64,000 bases of DNA from Treponema_B putidum (GCF_007830595.1 NZ_VLLD01000003.1); one strand, 5' to 3'. Numbered from the stretch's first letter, positions 53,096 through 62,796 are shown. Notes: a model not told the origin generated them from the sequence alone. Made by a program: numbers and translations.

Positions 53096-53836
53096 ATGAA
53101 ACTATTAGATATACAAGGACTTCAAATGTCGGTTGATGAGAAGCAGATTCTCAAAAATCTTAATTTGAGTATAAACAAGGGAGAGGTTCATGTGGTAATG
53201 GGCCCAAATGGAGCCGGAAAATCCACTTTGGCAGCGGCTATTGTGGGTAATCCTCAGTACAACATTGATAAAGGCAAAATCTTCTTTGAGGGCGAGCTTA
53301 TAAATGACATTCCTGTTTATGAGCGGGCTCGAAAAGGTATATTCCTTTCTTTCCAAATACCTGAAGAGGTGCCGGGCTTAAAAATAGAAGAGTTTTTGCG
53401 TGCTTCAAAAGAAGCTGTAACAGGCGAAAAAACACCTGCGATAAAATTTCATAAACTTTTATCTGACACAATGAAGCAGCTTAAAATCAATCCTGCATAC
53501 GCGAACCGCAGCTTAAATGTCGGCTTTTCGGGCGGAGAAAAAAAGAAAAACGAAATCTTACAGCTTGCTATTTTAAACCCGAAACTTGCAATCCTCGATG
53601 AGACGGATTCGGGGCTGGATATTGACGCTACAAAGACCGTCTTTGAAAGCGTTTCTAAAATACGCACATCCGATATGGGAATTTTGATTATTACCCATCA
53701 TAATAGGGTTTTAGATTATATAAAGCCCGACTTTGTACACGTTCTTGTCGACGGCACCATTGTAAAAACAGGCAGCCTTGAACTGGTAGAATATATCGAA
53801 AAGAACGGGTACGAAAACATAAAAGAAAGCCTATGA
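53096..53836 (+). CDS. sufC: Fe-S cluster assembly ATPase SufC
   Basis: ABC-type ATPase of the SUF scaffold, 246 aa. Walker A GPNGAGKST, signature FSGGEKKKNEIL, Walker B KLAILDETDSGLD and the H-loop His (ITHHNRVL) are visible. GGEKKK is the SufC form. The start at 53096 has GGGAG 5-6 nt upstream; an in-frame Met 21 codons earlier overlaps the promoter. The stop overlaps the sufB ATG. Confidence 0.97.
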   Translation: MKLLDIQGLQMSVDEKQILKNLNLSINKGEVHVVMGPNGAGKSTLAAAIVGNPQYNIDKGKIFFEGELINDIPVYERARKGIFLSFQIPEEVPGLKIEEFLRASKEAVTGEKTPAIKFHKLLSDTMKQLKINPAYANRSLNVGFSGGEKKKNEILQLAILNPKLAILDETDSGLDIDATKTVFESVSKIRTSDMGILIITHHNRVLDYIKPDFVHVLVDGTIVKTGSLELVEYIEKNGYENIKESL

Positions 53837-55299
53837 GTAAAACCATAAACAAAAATGCGGATAAACAAACAGAGAAAACAACTCTCTTCCAAGAAAGAAA
53901 GAGAACCTTTGTTTCGGATATAGAACGCGGTGTCTATGATATAAAAGACAGCATCGACTATAAATACTCTACAGGACTCGGCCTAAACGAAGAAGTCGTA
54001 AAAAAAATATCTGCGCGCAAAAAAGAGCCCGATTGGATGCTGGAATTACGTCTTAAATCCCTAGCATACTTTAATAAGCGGCCCATGCCTGAATGGGGAG
54101 CCGATATTTCCGATTTGGATATTCAAGAGATAATCCACTACATTGTTTCCGATACAAAGCCCTTGGCCGAGACTTGGGATGATGTACCGGAAGAAATAAA
54201 AAAGACCTTTGACAGGCTGGGCATTCCCGAAGCCGAACGAAACTCCCTCGCAGGAGTTGGTGCCCAATATGACTCGGAAGTCGTTTATCACAGTCTAAAA
54301 GAAGAATTGGAAAAACAAGGTGTAGTCTACTTAGATATGGAAACGGCCGTTCATAAGTACGAAGATATAGTAAAAAAGCATTTTATGCAGCTTATAAAGC
54401 CGAATGATCATAAATTTGCAGCCCTTCACGGTGCAGTTTGGTCTGGCGGCTCCTTTGTGTATGTTCCAAAGGGAGTAAAAGTTGAACTCCCGCTTCAGTC
54501 CTATTTTAGGCTAAATGCTCAACAGTCGGGACAGTTTGAACACACCCTCATAATTGTCGAAGACGGAGCCTACCTCCACTTTATCGAAGGATGCAGTGCT
54601 CCCAAATACTATAAAAACGCCCTCCATGCAGGAGCTGTTGAGCTCTACATAGGAAAAAAAGCAACACTGCGTTATTCTACAATCGAAAACTGGTCTCGCA
54701 ACCTATATAACTTAAACACCAAAAGGGCTATAGTCGAAGAAGACGGAGCTATTGAATGGGTTTCAGGCTCTTTCGGTTCCAGGGTTACCATGCTCTACCC
54801 CATGAGCATCTTAAAAGGAGACCGTTCCCGTTCCGAATTTACAGGTGTTACCTTCGCTTCGGAGGGGCAATGTCTTGACACGGGAACAAAAACCGTCCAC
54901 ATAGGAAAAAACACCGTCTCGGAAATGCACTCCCGCTCAATAGCCAAAAACGGCGGGGAATCAAACTACCGAGGCCTTTTATACATAGGAGCAAACGCAA
55001 CGGGAACTAAGGCTGTTGCCGAATGTGAATCCCTAATGCTTGACGATAAATCCCGCTCCGATACGATTCCGATTATAGAATCCCATACCGATGATGTGGA
55101 CATAGGCCATGAGGCTAAAATCGGAAGAATAAGTGAATCAATGGTATTCTACCTTATGCAAAGAGGCTTGGATGAGGCCGCCGCAAAATCCCTTATCATC
55201 AAGGGCTTTGTCGAACCTATCTCCAAAGAACTGCCTTTGGAATATGCCGTTGAATTGAACAACCTTATTACAATCGAATTGGAAGGAACTATAGGATAG
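53833..55299 (+). CDS. sufB: Fe-S cluster assembly scaffold SufB
   Basis: 488 aa, partner of SufC and SufD in the SufBC2D scaffold. Typical stretches are GAVWSGGSFVYVPKGVKVELPLQ, FTGVTFASEGQCLDTGTKTVH and YRGLLYIGANATGTKAVAECESL with the conserved Cys. It overlaps sufC by 4 nt and ends 2 nt before sufD. Confidence 0.97.
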   Translation: MSKTINKNADKQTEKTTLFQERKRTFVSDIERGVYDIKDSIDYKYSTGLGLNEEVVKKISARKKEPDWMLELRLKSLAYFNKRPMPEWGADISDLDIQEIIHYIVSDTKPLAETWDDVPEEIKKTFDRLGIPEAERNSLAGVGAQYDSEVVYHSLKEELEKQGVVYLDMETAVHKYEDIVKKHFMQLIKPNDHKFAALHGAVWSGGSFVYVPKGVKVELPLQSYFRLNAQQSGQFEHTLIIVEDGAYLHFIEGCSAPKYYKNALHAGAVELYIGKKATLRYSTIENWSRNLYNLNTKRAIVEEDGAIEWVSGSFGSRVTMLYPMSILKGDRSRSEFTGVTFASEGQCLDTGTKTVHIGKNTVSEMHSRSIAKNGGESNYRGLLYIGANATGTKAVAECESLMLDDKSRSDTIPIIESHTDDVDIGHEAKIGRISESMVFYLMQRGLDEAAAKSLIIKGFVEPISKELPLEYAVELNNLITIELEGTIG

Positions 55300-55301
55300 A
55301 T

Positions 55302-56462
55302 ATGAGTGACAGAACTTATTTTAAACGGCTTGATTATACAAAAACGGATATCCCTACAAAGCCTTTTTGCAATTTAAACTGTAAGGTCGATGGCAGGGCC
55401 GGAGGCCAGGCCGATGGCCAGGCCGAAAATAAAAATATAGAACAAATGCCGATTGAGCAATTTTTAAAAACCTCCCTTTCGGAGAATTCGGAGAATATAG
55501 AAAAATTCTTTGATTTTACAAAGACAAAACGCGAAAAAAATTGCGGTCTCGGGGATAATTATGTACAAGAAGTAAAGGATAAAAGAAATTCCGGTATTTA
55601 CTTAAAAGTAAAAAACTGCAAAGATAATACACAAGTTACGAATGTTCTAATCAATTTTACAATGGATCAGGCCAATAATGTTCTTTATGACCAAAACCTT
55701 ATTGTAATTGAAGAAGGAGCTAGGGCTAAAATATTTTTTTACTATGATGTAAGAGAATATGATTGCTCAAAAACCGATATTTTTAGAAACGGCCTTTTAA
55801 GCATAGTTGCAGAAAAAAACTCGCAACTGGAATTTATAAAGGTGCAAAACCTTTCGCATTGCGGCATCAATTTTGAAACGGTAAAAATATCTGCAATGGA
55901 GAAGGCACAAGTTACCCTTTACGACATTCAGCTTGGGGCAAGGATAAACGGAAGCTCAACTTCAACCTATATGCCCGAAGAATGGGCCGAGGTTCAAATA
56001 TATCCCCTCTACTTTGCAGATAAGACAAGGCACATTGACTTGGAACAAAATCTTATCATCAATGGAAAAAATTCTCTCGGCGTAATTACGGCAAAGGGAG
56101 CCTTAAAGAACAAGGCTCATAAGATGTTCCGGGGAAATATATTTTTAAACAGGGGCTGTTCAAAGTCTATTGCAAGGTTTTCGGATAACACTATTATGCT
56201 CGATAAAACCACTGTAGGGGCTACAATCCCCACAATATTTTGTGATGAAGACGACGTTATAGGTGAACACGCAGCGAGTTTTGAAGCCGTAAACAAGGCT
56301 AAGCTGTATTATCTTATGACACGGGGCTTTGACGAACTGAGTGCTAAAAAGCTCTTAATCGAGGCGTCCTTTAAACCCGTTTTTAACCGCATTGATGACG
56401 AGACGATAAGAGAAAAACTTTTAGACGAATTTAGGATAAACCTTGATGAGATAAGAGAATAG
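55302..56462 (+). CDS. sufD: Fe-S cluster assembly protein SufD
   Basis: 386 aa, sequence-divergent but clearly SufB/SufD-like at the C-terminus (AHKMFRGNIFLNRGCSKSIARFSDN, IGEHAASFEAVNKAKLYYLMTRGFDE with the conserved His). Near residues 30-45 a small GC-rich repeat encodes GRAGGQADGQAEN, unlike the rest of the gene. No sufS or sufU lies in the window, so the cysteine desulfurase must be elsewhere. Confidence 0.92.
   Translation: MSDRTYFKRLDYTKTDIPTKPFCNLNCKVDGRAGGQADGQAENKNIEQMPIEQFLKTSLSENSENIEKFFDFTKTKREKNCGLGDNYVQEVKDKRNSGIYLKVKNCKDNTQVTNVLINFTMDQANNVLYDQNLIVIEEGARAKIFFYYDVREYDCSKTDIFRNGLLSIVAEKNSQLEFIKVQNLSHCGINFETVKISAMEKAQVTLYDIQLGARINGSSTSTYMPEEWAEVQIYPLYFADKTRHIDLEQNLIINGKNSLGVITAKGALKNKAHKMFRGNIFLNRGCSKSIARFSDNTIMLDKTTVGATIPTIFCDEDDVIGEHAASFEAVNKAKLYYLMTRGFDELSAKKLLIEASFKPVFNRIDDETIREKLLDEFRINLDEIRE
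55391..55432. repeat. GC-rich mini-repeat in sufD
   Basis: Tandem units close to GGCCAGGCCGAT (about 12 bp) make a G+C-rich island in an otherwise A+T-rich gene; in frame, encoding Gly-Gln-Ala-Asp. Confidence 0.6.
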
Positions 56463-56494
56463 CCGCCTGTTGATATCAACTGTTTTTCCCCTAC

Positions 56495-56523
56495 TTGCAA
56501 AACTCTTAAAAATATGGTAAATT
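56495..56523 (+). promoter_or_regulatory. Possible promoter of the pyrophosphatase gene
   Basis: TTGCAA (56495-56500), 17-nt spacer, TAAATT (56518-56523). A second candidate, TATAAT at 56549-56554, has no clear -35. Confidence 0.45.
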
Positions 56524-56589
56524 TAAAGATATTATGACGGAAAAACCGTATAATCTATTCAAAGTTGTACAACACAACAGGAGGAAAAA

Positions 56590-58662
56590 ATGAGCATTTC
56601 ACTCGCATTGTATGCTGTGCTTGGAGGCGGAATTGCAGCCCTGGCTTATGCACTTGTAAGGACCTTATGGATTTATAAACAAAAGGTTTCGGACCAGGCT
56701 TTAAAAGAAATCGGAGGCCATATAGCCGATGGAGCTATGGCTTTTTTAAGAAGAGAATATTTAACTCTTATTCCCTTCATTGTCGTAGTTGCCGTTTTTT
56801 TGGCTATCGGAAATAATGGGGCTCTAAGGTTTCAGTCCCTTTCATTCTTACTTGGTGCTCTTGCTTCAATGTCGGCAGGTTATATAGGTATGCGTGTTGC
56901 AACACAGGCAAACTCACGCACAACACAGGCTGCCAAGGATCAAGGACTAAACGGAGCTTTAAAAATTGCTTTTTCAGGCGGAAGCGTTATGGGAATGAGC
57001 GTTGTAGGCCTTGCCTTTATAGGTCTTTTTATCGTTCTTATTCTTTCTACTTCAATATTGGGAACTACAGAAAATATCCTTAAAGATATTATTTTACCCT
57101 TGGCCACAGCTTTTTCACTGGGAGCTTCCTCCATTGCTCTTTTCTCCCGTGTAGGCGGCGGTATTTACACAAAGGCTGCCGACGTAGGTGCAGACCTTGT
57201 AGGAAAAGTTGAAGCGGGTATCCCCGAAGATGATCCCCGAAATCCTGCCACTATTGCCGATAACGTAGGCGACAACGTAGGAGACGTAGCAGGAATGGGT
57301 GCCGACCTTTTTGAGTCTTTTGTCGGCTCATTGGTAGGTGCTATGATTTTAGGTTTAATTGTAAATACTCCCGATTCTTCTTTAAAAATTAAGATGATGA
57401 TTCTGCCATTGCTGATTTCGGTTGTAGGCCTTGCAGCTTCCTTAATCGGGACATTCTTTGTAAAAGCAAAACCCGGTTCAAACCCTCAAAAAGCGCTTAA
57501 TATGGGAACTTTCGGAGCTGCAATCGTTGCAACCGTTTTTGTTTTCTTCTTGGTAAAATTCATCATTGGAGATGCAACATTTAACGGAACTCAAGGCTAT
57601 TTACATATCTTTGCTTCTACAGTAATAGGTCTTGCTGCAGGCGTTTTAATCGGTATAATCACCGAATTCTACACAGGCACAGGAAAAAAACCGGTTAAAG
57701 GCATAGTAGATTCTTGCGAAACAGGAGCTGCAACTACCATTATTTCAGGTTTAGCCGTAGGTATGAGAAGTGCCTTTCCTGTTGTGATTTTAATCGGTGC
57801 TTCAATCTTTTCAAGCTTTATGTTGGCAGGCCTTTACGGTGTAGGTATAGCTGCTGTAGGTATGCTGGTAACCCTGGGAATCCAGCTGGCAGTTGATGCT
57901 TACGGCCCCATCGCCGATAATGCCGGAGGCCTTGCTGAAATGGCTAACTTCCCCAAGGATGTACGCAATATTACAGACAGTCTCGATGCCGTAGGAAATA
58001 CAACAGCTGCTATCGGTAAGGGCTTTGCAATAGGTTCTGCAGCCTTAACAGCCATCATCCTCTTTACCTCTTTTAAAGAACAGGCCGGTGTTGCAAGCGT
58101 AGATATTACAAACATTAACGTTCTTGTCGGCATCTTATTGGGAGGTGTTTTCCCCTTCTTGTTCTCGGCTCTAACAATGTCGGCCGTAGGAAAGGCAGCT
58201 CATAAGATGATTGAAGAGGTTCGCCGCCAGTTTAAACAGCACCCCGGAATCTTGGAAAATACCGAAAAACCGGATTATAAGAGATGCGTAGATATCAGTA
58301 CTCAAGCCGCATTAAAAGAAATGATTATCCCCGGCCTTGCAGCAATAATTACACCAATCATTGTCGGCTTCGCAGGAGGCCCTGCAATGTTAATCGGTCT
58401 TTTAACCGGAGTAACTGTATCGGGCGTTGTATTGGCTGTCTTTATGTCCAATGCAGGCGGTGCATGGGATAATGCAAAGAAGATGATTGAAGGCGGAATC
58501 GCAGGCGGAAAAGGCTCACCTTCTCACAAGGCCGCTGTTGTAGGCGACACCGTAGGAGACCCTTTCAAAGACACCTCCGGACCTTCCATAAATATCCTAA
58601 TTAAGCTTATGTCAATGGTTTCGTTGGTTATAGCTCCTATGCTAAAGGCTTTTTGGGGCTAA
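56590..58662 (+). CDS. hppA: K+-dependent membrane-bound pyrophosphatase
   Basis: Ion-pumping pyrophosphatase, 690 aa, about 16 helices. The PPi-binding motif DVGADLVGKVEAGIPEDDPRNP and DNVGDNVGDVAGMGADLFES are intact, as is the C-terminal DTVGDPFKDTSGPS. The GNTTAA segment has Ala where K+-independent enzymes have Lys, so K+ dependence is expected. H+ or Na+ pumping cannot be told by eye. Strong GGAGG before the ATG and a strong terminator after it make a single-gene unit. It would save energy by using PPi from biosynthesis. Confidence 0.96.
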   Translation: MSISLALYAVLGGGIAALAYALVRTLWIYKQKVSDQALKEIGGHIADGAMAFLRREYLTLIPFIVVVAVFLAIGNNGALRFQSLSFLLGALASMSAGYIGMRVATQANSRTTQAAKDQGLNGALKIAFSGGSVMGMSVVGLAFIGLFIVLILSTSILGTTENILKDIILPLATAFSLGASSIALFSRVGGGIYTKAADVGADLVGKVEAGIPEDDPRNPATIADNVGDNVGDVAGMGADLFESFVGSLVGAMILGLIVNTPDSSLKIKMMILPLLISVVGLAASLIGTFFVKAKPGSNPQKALNMGTFGAAIVATVFVFFLVKFIIGDATFNGTQGYLHIFASTVIGLAAGVLIGIITEFYTGTGKKPVKGIVDSCETGAATTIISGLAVGMRSAFPVVILIGASIFSSFMLAGLYGVGIAAVGMLVTLGIQLAVDAYGPIADNAGGLAEMANFPKDVRNITDSLDAVGNTTAAIGKGFAIGSAALTAIILFTSFKEQAGVASVDITNINVLVGILLGGVFPFLFSALTMSAVGKAAHKMIEEVRRQFKQHPGILENTEKPDYKRCVDISTQAALKEMIIPGLAAIITPIIVGFAGGPAMLIGLLTGVTVSGVVLAVFMSNAGGAWDNAKKMIEGGIAGGKGSPSHKAAVVGDTVGDPFKDTSGPSINILIKLMSMVSLVIAPMLKAFWG

Positions 58663-58681
58663 ATAAAAGAGCTTCTTAAAT

Positions 58682-58716
58682 AAAAAAGACGGCGTAAGAA
58701 TTACGCCGTCTTTTTT
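58682..58716. terminator. Bidirectional terminator between hppA and the EIIC-like gene
   Basis: Perfect 10-bp stem GACGGCGTAA / TTACGCCGTC (58688-58697 with 58701-58710), A-run before and T-run after. Confidence 0.92.
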
Positions 58717-58744
58717 TATAACATAAATTTATTCTAAAAATGCT

Positions 58745-59779
58745 TTAAAGATCCAGCTTTAAGTCGCCGTCCTTAATCCAATTTATTTTTCGTAAAATAT
58801 AGGTGAAAAACAGGCTTAAAACAGCCGGTAAAATAAAATGTAAAAGAAGAATAGCAAAATAAGTGCCGGCACCTCCTCTTCCGATAGATTCCATTGCTGT
58901 GATAGTTCCTATTTGGCCCACAAGTCCGCAGGTTCCCATTCCTGAACCTAGCGGGATATTTTCCATTTTAAAAATAATAGTAGCTATGGGGCCTAAGATA
59001 GCCGCCGTCAAGGTCGGAGGAATCCATATCTTAGGATTTTTGATAATATTGGGCATGTGGAGCATACTGGTACCTATACCGACTGCAAAACTTCCTCCAA
59101 ACCCGTTGTCCCGATAGCTCATCACCGCAAAACCTATCATCTGAGCCGCACAGCCGACTGTTGCAGCTCCTCCTGCAAGCCCTGCAAGGGAAAGCATCAT
59201 GCAGATGGCTGCACTGCTTATCGGAAGAGTAAGAATGACACCTACCAAAACAGAAACCGTAACTCCCATCCAAAAAGGCTGTAGAGCAGTAGCATCCATT
59301 ATGATTTGTCCCAGCCATGTCATAAAAGAAGACATTCCGGGGCCTATCAAAGCTGCTATTATGGTTCCCGAAATAATAGTTACCATAGGGGTAACTATAA
59401 GATCAATCTTTGTTTCGCGGGAGACGGCCTTACCCAGCTCAGTACTGATTATTGTTGCGACAAAGGCTCCTACAGGCCCGCCGAGCTTGTTTCCTGCAAA
59501 GCCCACTATAGTTGCAGAAAAAAGCACAAAGGTATGAGCTTTTAAAGAATGAGCTATGGCTATGCCTATTGCCGCCCCCGTCATATCACGGCAAATAGGC
59601 CAGACGGTTTCGGTTAAAAAAGGAATATTGAGTTTAAGGCCGATACTGTTTAATATAGTGCCTACCAAAAGTGAAGAAAAAAGCCCCATGGCCATTGCAC
59701 TCATGGCATCTATAAAATAACGCTTAGCCGATATTTCAATGTTCTTTTTAGCTAAAAAATTCTTAAAAGTGTGGTTCAT
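58745..59779 (-). CDS. PTS EIIC-like membrane protein
   Basis: 344 aa, about ten helices, Gly-rich. The pattern matches the EIIC-2 type family (PTS_EIIC_2): FVATIISTELGKAVSRETKIDLIVTP, LPISSAAICMMLSLAGLAGGAATVGC and SMLHMPNIIKNPKIWIPP. No EIIA or EIIB gene lies nearby, and these stand-alone proteins may not be true PTS permeases. Substrate unknown. A GGGAG site lies about 12 nt before the ATG. Confidence 0.8.
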   Translation of the reverse strand: MNHTFKNFLAKKNIEISAKRYFIDAMSAMAMGLFSSLLVGTILNSIGLKLNIPFLTETVWPICRDMTGAAIGIAIAHSLKAHTFVLFSATIVGFAGNKLGGPVGAFVATIISTELGKAVSRETKIDLIVTPMVTIISGTIIAALIGPGMSSFMTWLGQIIMDATALQPFWMGVTVSVLVGVILTLPISSAAICMMLSLAGLAGGAATVGCAAQMIGFAVMSYRDNGFGGSFAVGIGTSMLHMPNIIKNPKIWIPPTLTAAILGPIATIIFKMENIPLGSGMGTCGLVGQIGTITAMESIGRGGAGTYFAILLLHFILPAVLSLFFTYILRKINWIKDGDLKLDL

Positions 59780-59865
59780 CTAAAATGCTCCCGAAATAAA
59801 ACGCTATATGTCATTCCTAAAAACTGAAGTTTTAGAAGTTTATATATTTTTGTAGAAAAGGTATT

Positions 59866-59938
59866 GGAGAATATGGGAATCGAACCCACGACCTATTGAT
59901 TGCGAACCAATCGCTCTACCAACTGAGCTAATTCCCCA
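59866..59938 (-). tRNA. tRNA-Ala (anticodon CGC)
   Basis: Acceptor arms GGGGAAT and ATTCTCC contain the G3-U70 pair that identifies tRNA-Ala; discriminator A. Anticodon loop TTCGCAA gives CGC. D loop and T arm are standard. CCA is not encoded. Confidence 0.96.
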
Positions 59939-60013
59939 AAGCTGTAAATAAGGTTATTCCAACCGATGTGGGGCAATGTTACATCAAAAGCAAAAAAAAA
60001 GCAATAAGGTATC

Positions 60014-60041
60014 TTGTTTTTTTCAAACTTTTAAGTAGAAT
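60014..60041 (+). promoter_or_regulatory. Promoter of the META-like lipoprotein gene (leaderless layout)
   Basis: TTGTTT (60014-60019), 16-nt spacer, TAGAAT (60036-60041), then 7 nt to the ATG. Confidence 0.5.
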
Positions 60042-60048
60042 ATAAAAC

Positions 60049-60558
60049 ATGAAAAGAAACTTTATTTTATTGTTTGCTATGATGAGCTTGGTTCTTATCG
60101 GCTCGTGTAAAACCCTAAAATCTGCACAAAAAGAAAATCAAATAGATAATCAGCTGAAAGAAGGATTTGTTTCAGTCCCTCTCGATGAATACATCACCGA
60201 AAGGGTTTGGAGACTGGCAGGCTGCTGCCTTGAAAACGGACAGTATATATTTCTAGATGCAAATATGAATACTTCCCGCATTAAGTTTTTAAAGGATGGA
60301 AAATTTGAAGCTGCCAGCGGAATAACAAACTATACCGGAATATGGAAGCAAAAAACAAAGACGAAGCAAACCGAATATTTTTTTAATTTTCAAATACATG
60401 AAAAAAAACATATCGATCCGTCAAATACTATAGGAATACCATTTGATAAGGCCTTTGAGCAAAATTTAAAAAACACGGCAATTCTTAAACTTACGGTAAA
60501 TGAGATCAAACTTTATTCAAAAGACGGGGAGCTCTTATTGAATTTTATCAGGCTGTAA
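60049..60558 (+). CDS. META/HslJ-like lipoprotein
   Basis: 169 aa. A signal peptide ends with lipobox LIGSC, Cys20. After a linker, WRLAGCCLENGQYIFL, FLKDGKFEAASG, NYTGIWKQ and a closing LKLTVNEIKLYSKDGELLLNFIRL resemble the META domain of HslJ-type proteins. Function unknown. No ribosome-binding site is seen and the -10 box is 7 nt from the ATG. Confidence 0.72.
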   Translation: MKRNFILLFAMMSLVLIGSCKTLKSAQKENQIDNQLKEGFVSVPLDEYITERVWRLAGCCLENGQYIFLDANMNTSRIKFLKDGKFEAASGITNYTGIWKQKTKTKQTEYFFNFQIHEKKHIDPSNTIGIPFDKAFEQNLKNTAILKLTVNEIKLYSKDGELLLNFIRL

Positions 60559-60625
60559 GAGAATCCCTAAAACACCGAAGCGTCTAGAGCTTCCTTAAAT
60601 TTATTTTAAAACTTCCAATAATCAA

Positions 60626-60660
60626 GAAAAAAAAACCGTCCTGTAAAGGACGGTTTTTTT
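60626..60660. terminator. Bidirectional terminator between the lipoprotein gene and cheB
   Basis: 9-bp stem AACCGTCCT / AGGACGGTT (60634-60642 with 60647-60655) with loop GTAA, long A-run before and T7 after. Confidence 0.92.
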
Positions 60661-60697
60661 GCAGCCTTATAAAAATTAAAAGTCTTAAAAACTGCTT

Positions 60698-61816
60698 TTA
60701 AGCAAATTCCTTTCCATAGCGGTTTATAACTGAAGCCATATTATCAAGACTTACCTGCTCCATGACGCCTCCCATTTCCCATGCGACACGGGGCATACCG
60801 TATACAACTGAAGAAGCCTCATCTTGGCCAATAGTGCGGGAGCCTTCTGTATAAAGCCTTGTGATATTTTGAGCTCCATCTTTCCCCATACCCGTCATTA
60901 TTATACCGAGAGCATGGTTTTGATACTCCTTTGCAACAGATTCAAATAGAACATCAACGCTGGGCTTATGACCGCTTTGGGGTTCAGTATCTATAACCTT
61001 TGCAACGGAAGCAAGAGAACGTTTTTCAACAACCAAGTGTTTTCCTCCGGGAGCGATAAGAATGCGGCCGGATTTTACAATATCTCCATCTTCGGCTTCC
61101 TTTACTTCAAGAGGACAGATTTTATCCAAACTTGCAGCAAATTCTTTTGTAAATCCAGGAGGCATATGCTGTACAACAACTATCGGCTGGGGTAAGTCCT
61201 TATCAATAGATGCAAATACTTGACGAAGAGCATTGGGGCCTCCGGTTGAAATACCGATAGCAATGATTTGAATATTTCCGGGTTCCCGCTGAGCCTGAGG
61301 CTTTTCTTTTTTTGGAGCTTCAGGTGCAGGATGCAGCTTTGGAAGCGGTGCCGGTTGATGGCTGATAATTGTTCTTTTTACCTCACCGCCTTTAGTACCC
61401 GTTTCGATTTGATGGCGGCGGCCATAGGCCAATAACATTTTTGAAAGAGTTTCTGAAACGGTGGCTAAATTAGCAGACTCCGAACCAGACGGCTTTGTAA
61501 TAAAGTCGCAAGCTCCAAGCTCTAAACAATCCATAGTAATTTTTGCTCCCTCTTTTGCAATACTGGACAAAATTACTACCGGAATTTTTATATTTTGTTT
61601 TTTTAACTCTCTTAAGAATTCAATACCATTCATCTCAGGCATTTCTAAGTCCAAGACTATAACGTCCGGAGCTACACGATCAAGTTTTTGAAGGGCAAAT
61701 CGGCCGTTCATCGCCTTATCTGCTATCTTTAACCCGGGTGTAGCATCAACAATCTTCCCTATCAGGTTCCTCATCAGTGCCGAGTCATCTACTATTAAAA
61801 CACGAATGTCTTCCAT
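60698..61816 (-). CDS. cheB: Chemotaxis response regulator protein-glutamate methylesterase
   Basis: Demethylates or deamidates MCP receptors, 372 aa. The receiver domain has Asp10-Asp11 and phospho-acceptor Asp56 (VLDLEMPEMNG). After a Pro-rich linker (about 145-180) comes the esterase domain with Ser in GISTGGPNALRQ, His in VVVQHMPPGF and Asp in MTGMGKDGA. GGAG lies before the ATG. It is 41 nt downstream of cheR; together they set receptor methylation, probably including the MCP at 27426-29762. Confidence 0.97.
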   Translation of the reverse strand: MEDIRVLIVDDSALMRNLIGKIVDATPGLKIADKAMNGRFALQKLDRVAPDVIVLDLEMPEMNGIEFLRELKKQNIKIPVVILSSIAKEGAKITMDCLELGACDFITKPSGSESANLATVSETLSKMLLAYGRRHQIETGTKGGEVKRTIISHQPAPLPKLHPAPEAPKKEKPQAQREPGNIQIIAIGISTGGPNALRQVFASIDKDLPQPIVVVQHMPPGFTKEFAASLDKICPLEVKEAEDGDIVKSGRILIAPGGKHLVVEKRSLASVAKVIDTEPQSGHKPSVDVLFESVAKEYQNHALGIIMTGMGKDGAQNITRLYTEGSRTIGQDEASSVVYGMPRVAWEMGGVMEQVSLDNMASVINRYGKEFA

Positions 61817-61857
61817 AAAAAAAACTCCTTTATAAAAATTTTATAAAACTCTTAAAA

Positions 61858-62673
61858 TCAAAAACCTTTTTGATAAAAACATGCCCAATCTGTTTTTACA
61901 AACTTAAATTGAGTTTCCATACCGAACAATGATTCGGAATGTCCTATAAATAAAAATGACTTTGGCGACATAGCCCTCCAAAACCTATCAATGACATCTT
62001 TTTGAGCAGGTTCATCAAAATAGATCAAAACATTACGGCAAAATACAAGATCAAAGTCGGTATGCTTTGAATCATGCTTTAAATTATGATAGTCAAAATT
62101 TACCATCTGCATTATATCTTTTTTTACCTGGTAGCCGTCATTCAGTTTATCAAAATACAATCTTAAGTAATCATCCGGAATTCCTGCAACCCTAGATTCC
62201 GGATAAAAGCCGGTTTTTCCAACAAGGAGACATTTTAGAGATAAATCGGATGCTGTAATTTCGGCTGAAAATCCTACGGGAAGATGTTTTTTCATAACCA
62301 TAGCTATTGTATAAGGCTCTTCGCCGGTTGAGCAGCCTGCACTCCATATCTTTATTTTATTTTTACCTCCTGCTCTTTTTACTTTTACAAGTTCAGGAAT
62401 AACATAATTTTCCAATGCATCAAAGTGAGGCTGATTTCTAAAAAATCTTGTAAGATTGGTCGTAACAGAGTCTAAGAGATTCTTTTGCTCTTCCGAGTTC
62501 TTTATGAGCATCTGATAATAATCGGAAACTTTTTCAAGCTGCTTTTCCCTAAGTTTTTCTTTTAGCCGGCTTTCCAAAATAGACCTGTTAGTATCGGAAA
62601 AAGTAATACCGCTTGCGGTATATATCAAATCGCTAAACATACGGAATTCTTGATCAGTTAAAAAGTCTGACAT
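61858..62673 (-). CDS. cheR: Chemotaxis protein methyltransferase CheR
   Basis: SAM-dependent methylation of MCP glutamates, 271 aa. N-terminal all-alpha domain, then TTNLTRFFRNQPHFDAL, the SAM loop KIWSAGCSTGEEPYTIAM, and FCRNVLIYFDEPAQ. GGAG lies 8 nt before the ATG. It is the first gene of the cheR-cheB pair and divergent from lptC. Confidence 0.97.
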   Translation of the reverse strand: MSDFLTDQEFRMFSDLIYTASGITFSDTNRSILESRLKEKLREKQLEKVSDYYQMLIKNSEEQKNLLDSVTTNLTRFFRNQPHFDALENYVIPELVKVKRAGGKNKIKIWSAGCSTGEEPYTIAMVMKKHLPVGFSAEITASDLSLKCLLVGKTGFYPESRVAGIPDDYLRLYFDKLNDGYQVKKDIMQMVNFDYHNLKHDSKHTDFDLVFCRNVLIYFDEPAQKDVIDRFWRAMSPKSFLFIGHSESLFGMETQFKFVKTDWACFYQKGF

Positions 62674-62767
62674 ACTCTAGGCTCCTAGTTATCGTTAAAT
62701 TTGTTTTTTAAATTTTTTCATAGTTTACGTCCTTTACCGAATTATGTCAATCATCAGGCAAAGGCTT

Positions 62768-62796
62768 TTGACTAAGATTAAAAAAGATAGTATAAT
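62768..62796 (+). promoter_or_regulatory. Promoter of lptC (leaderless layout)
   Basis: TTGACT (62768-62773), 17-nt spacer, perfect TATAAT (62791-62796), then only 5 nt to the ATG at 62802. Confidence 0.75.

Noticed and set aside
59199..59537. Plus-strand ORF of 112 aa opposite the EIIC-like gene
   Set aside because: Antisense shadow of membrane helices; the opposite strand has family signatures and a ribosome-binding site.
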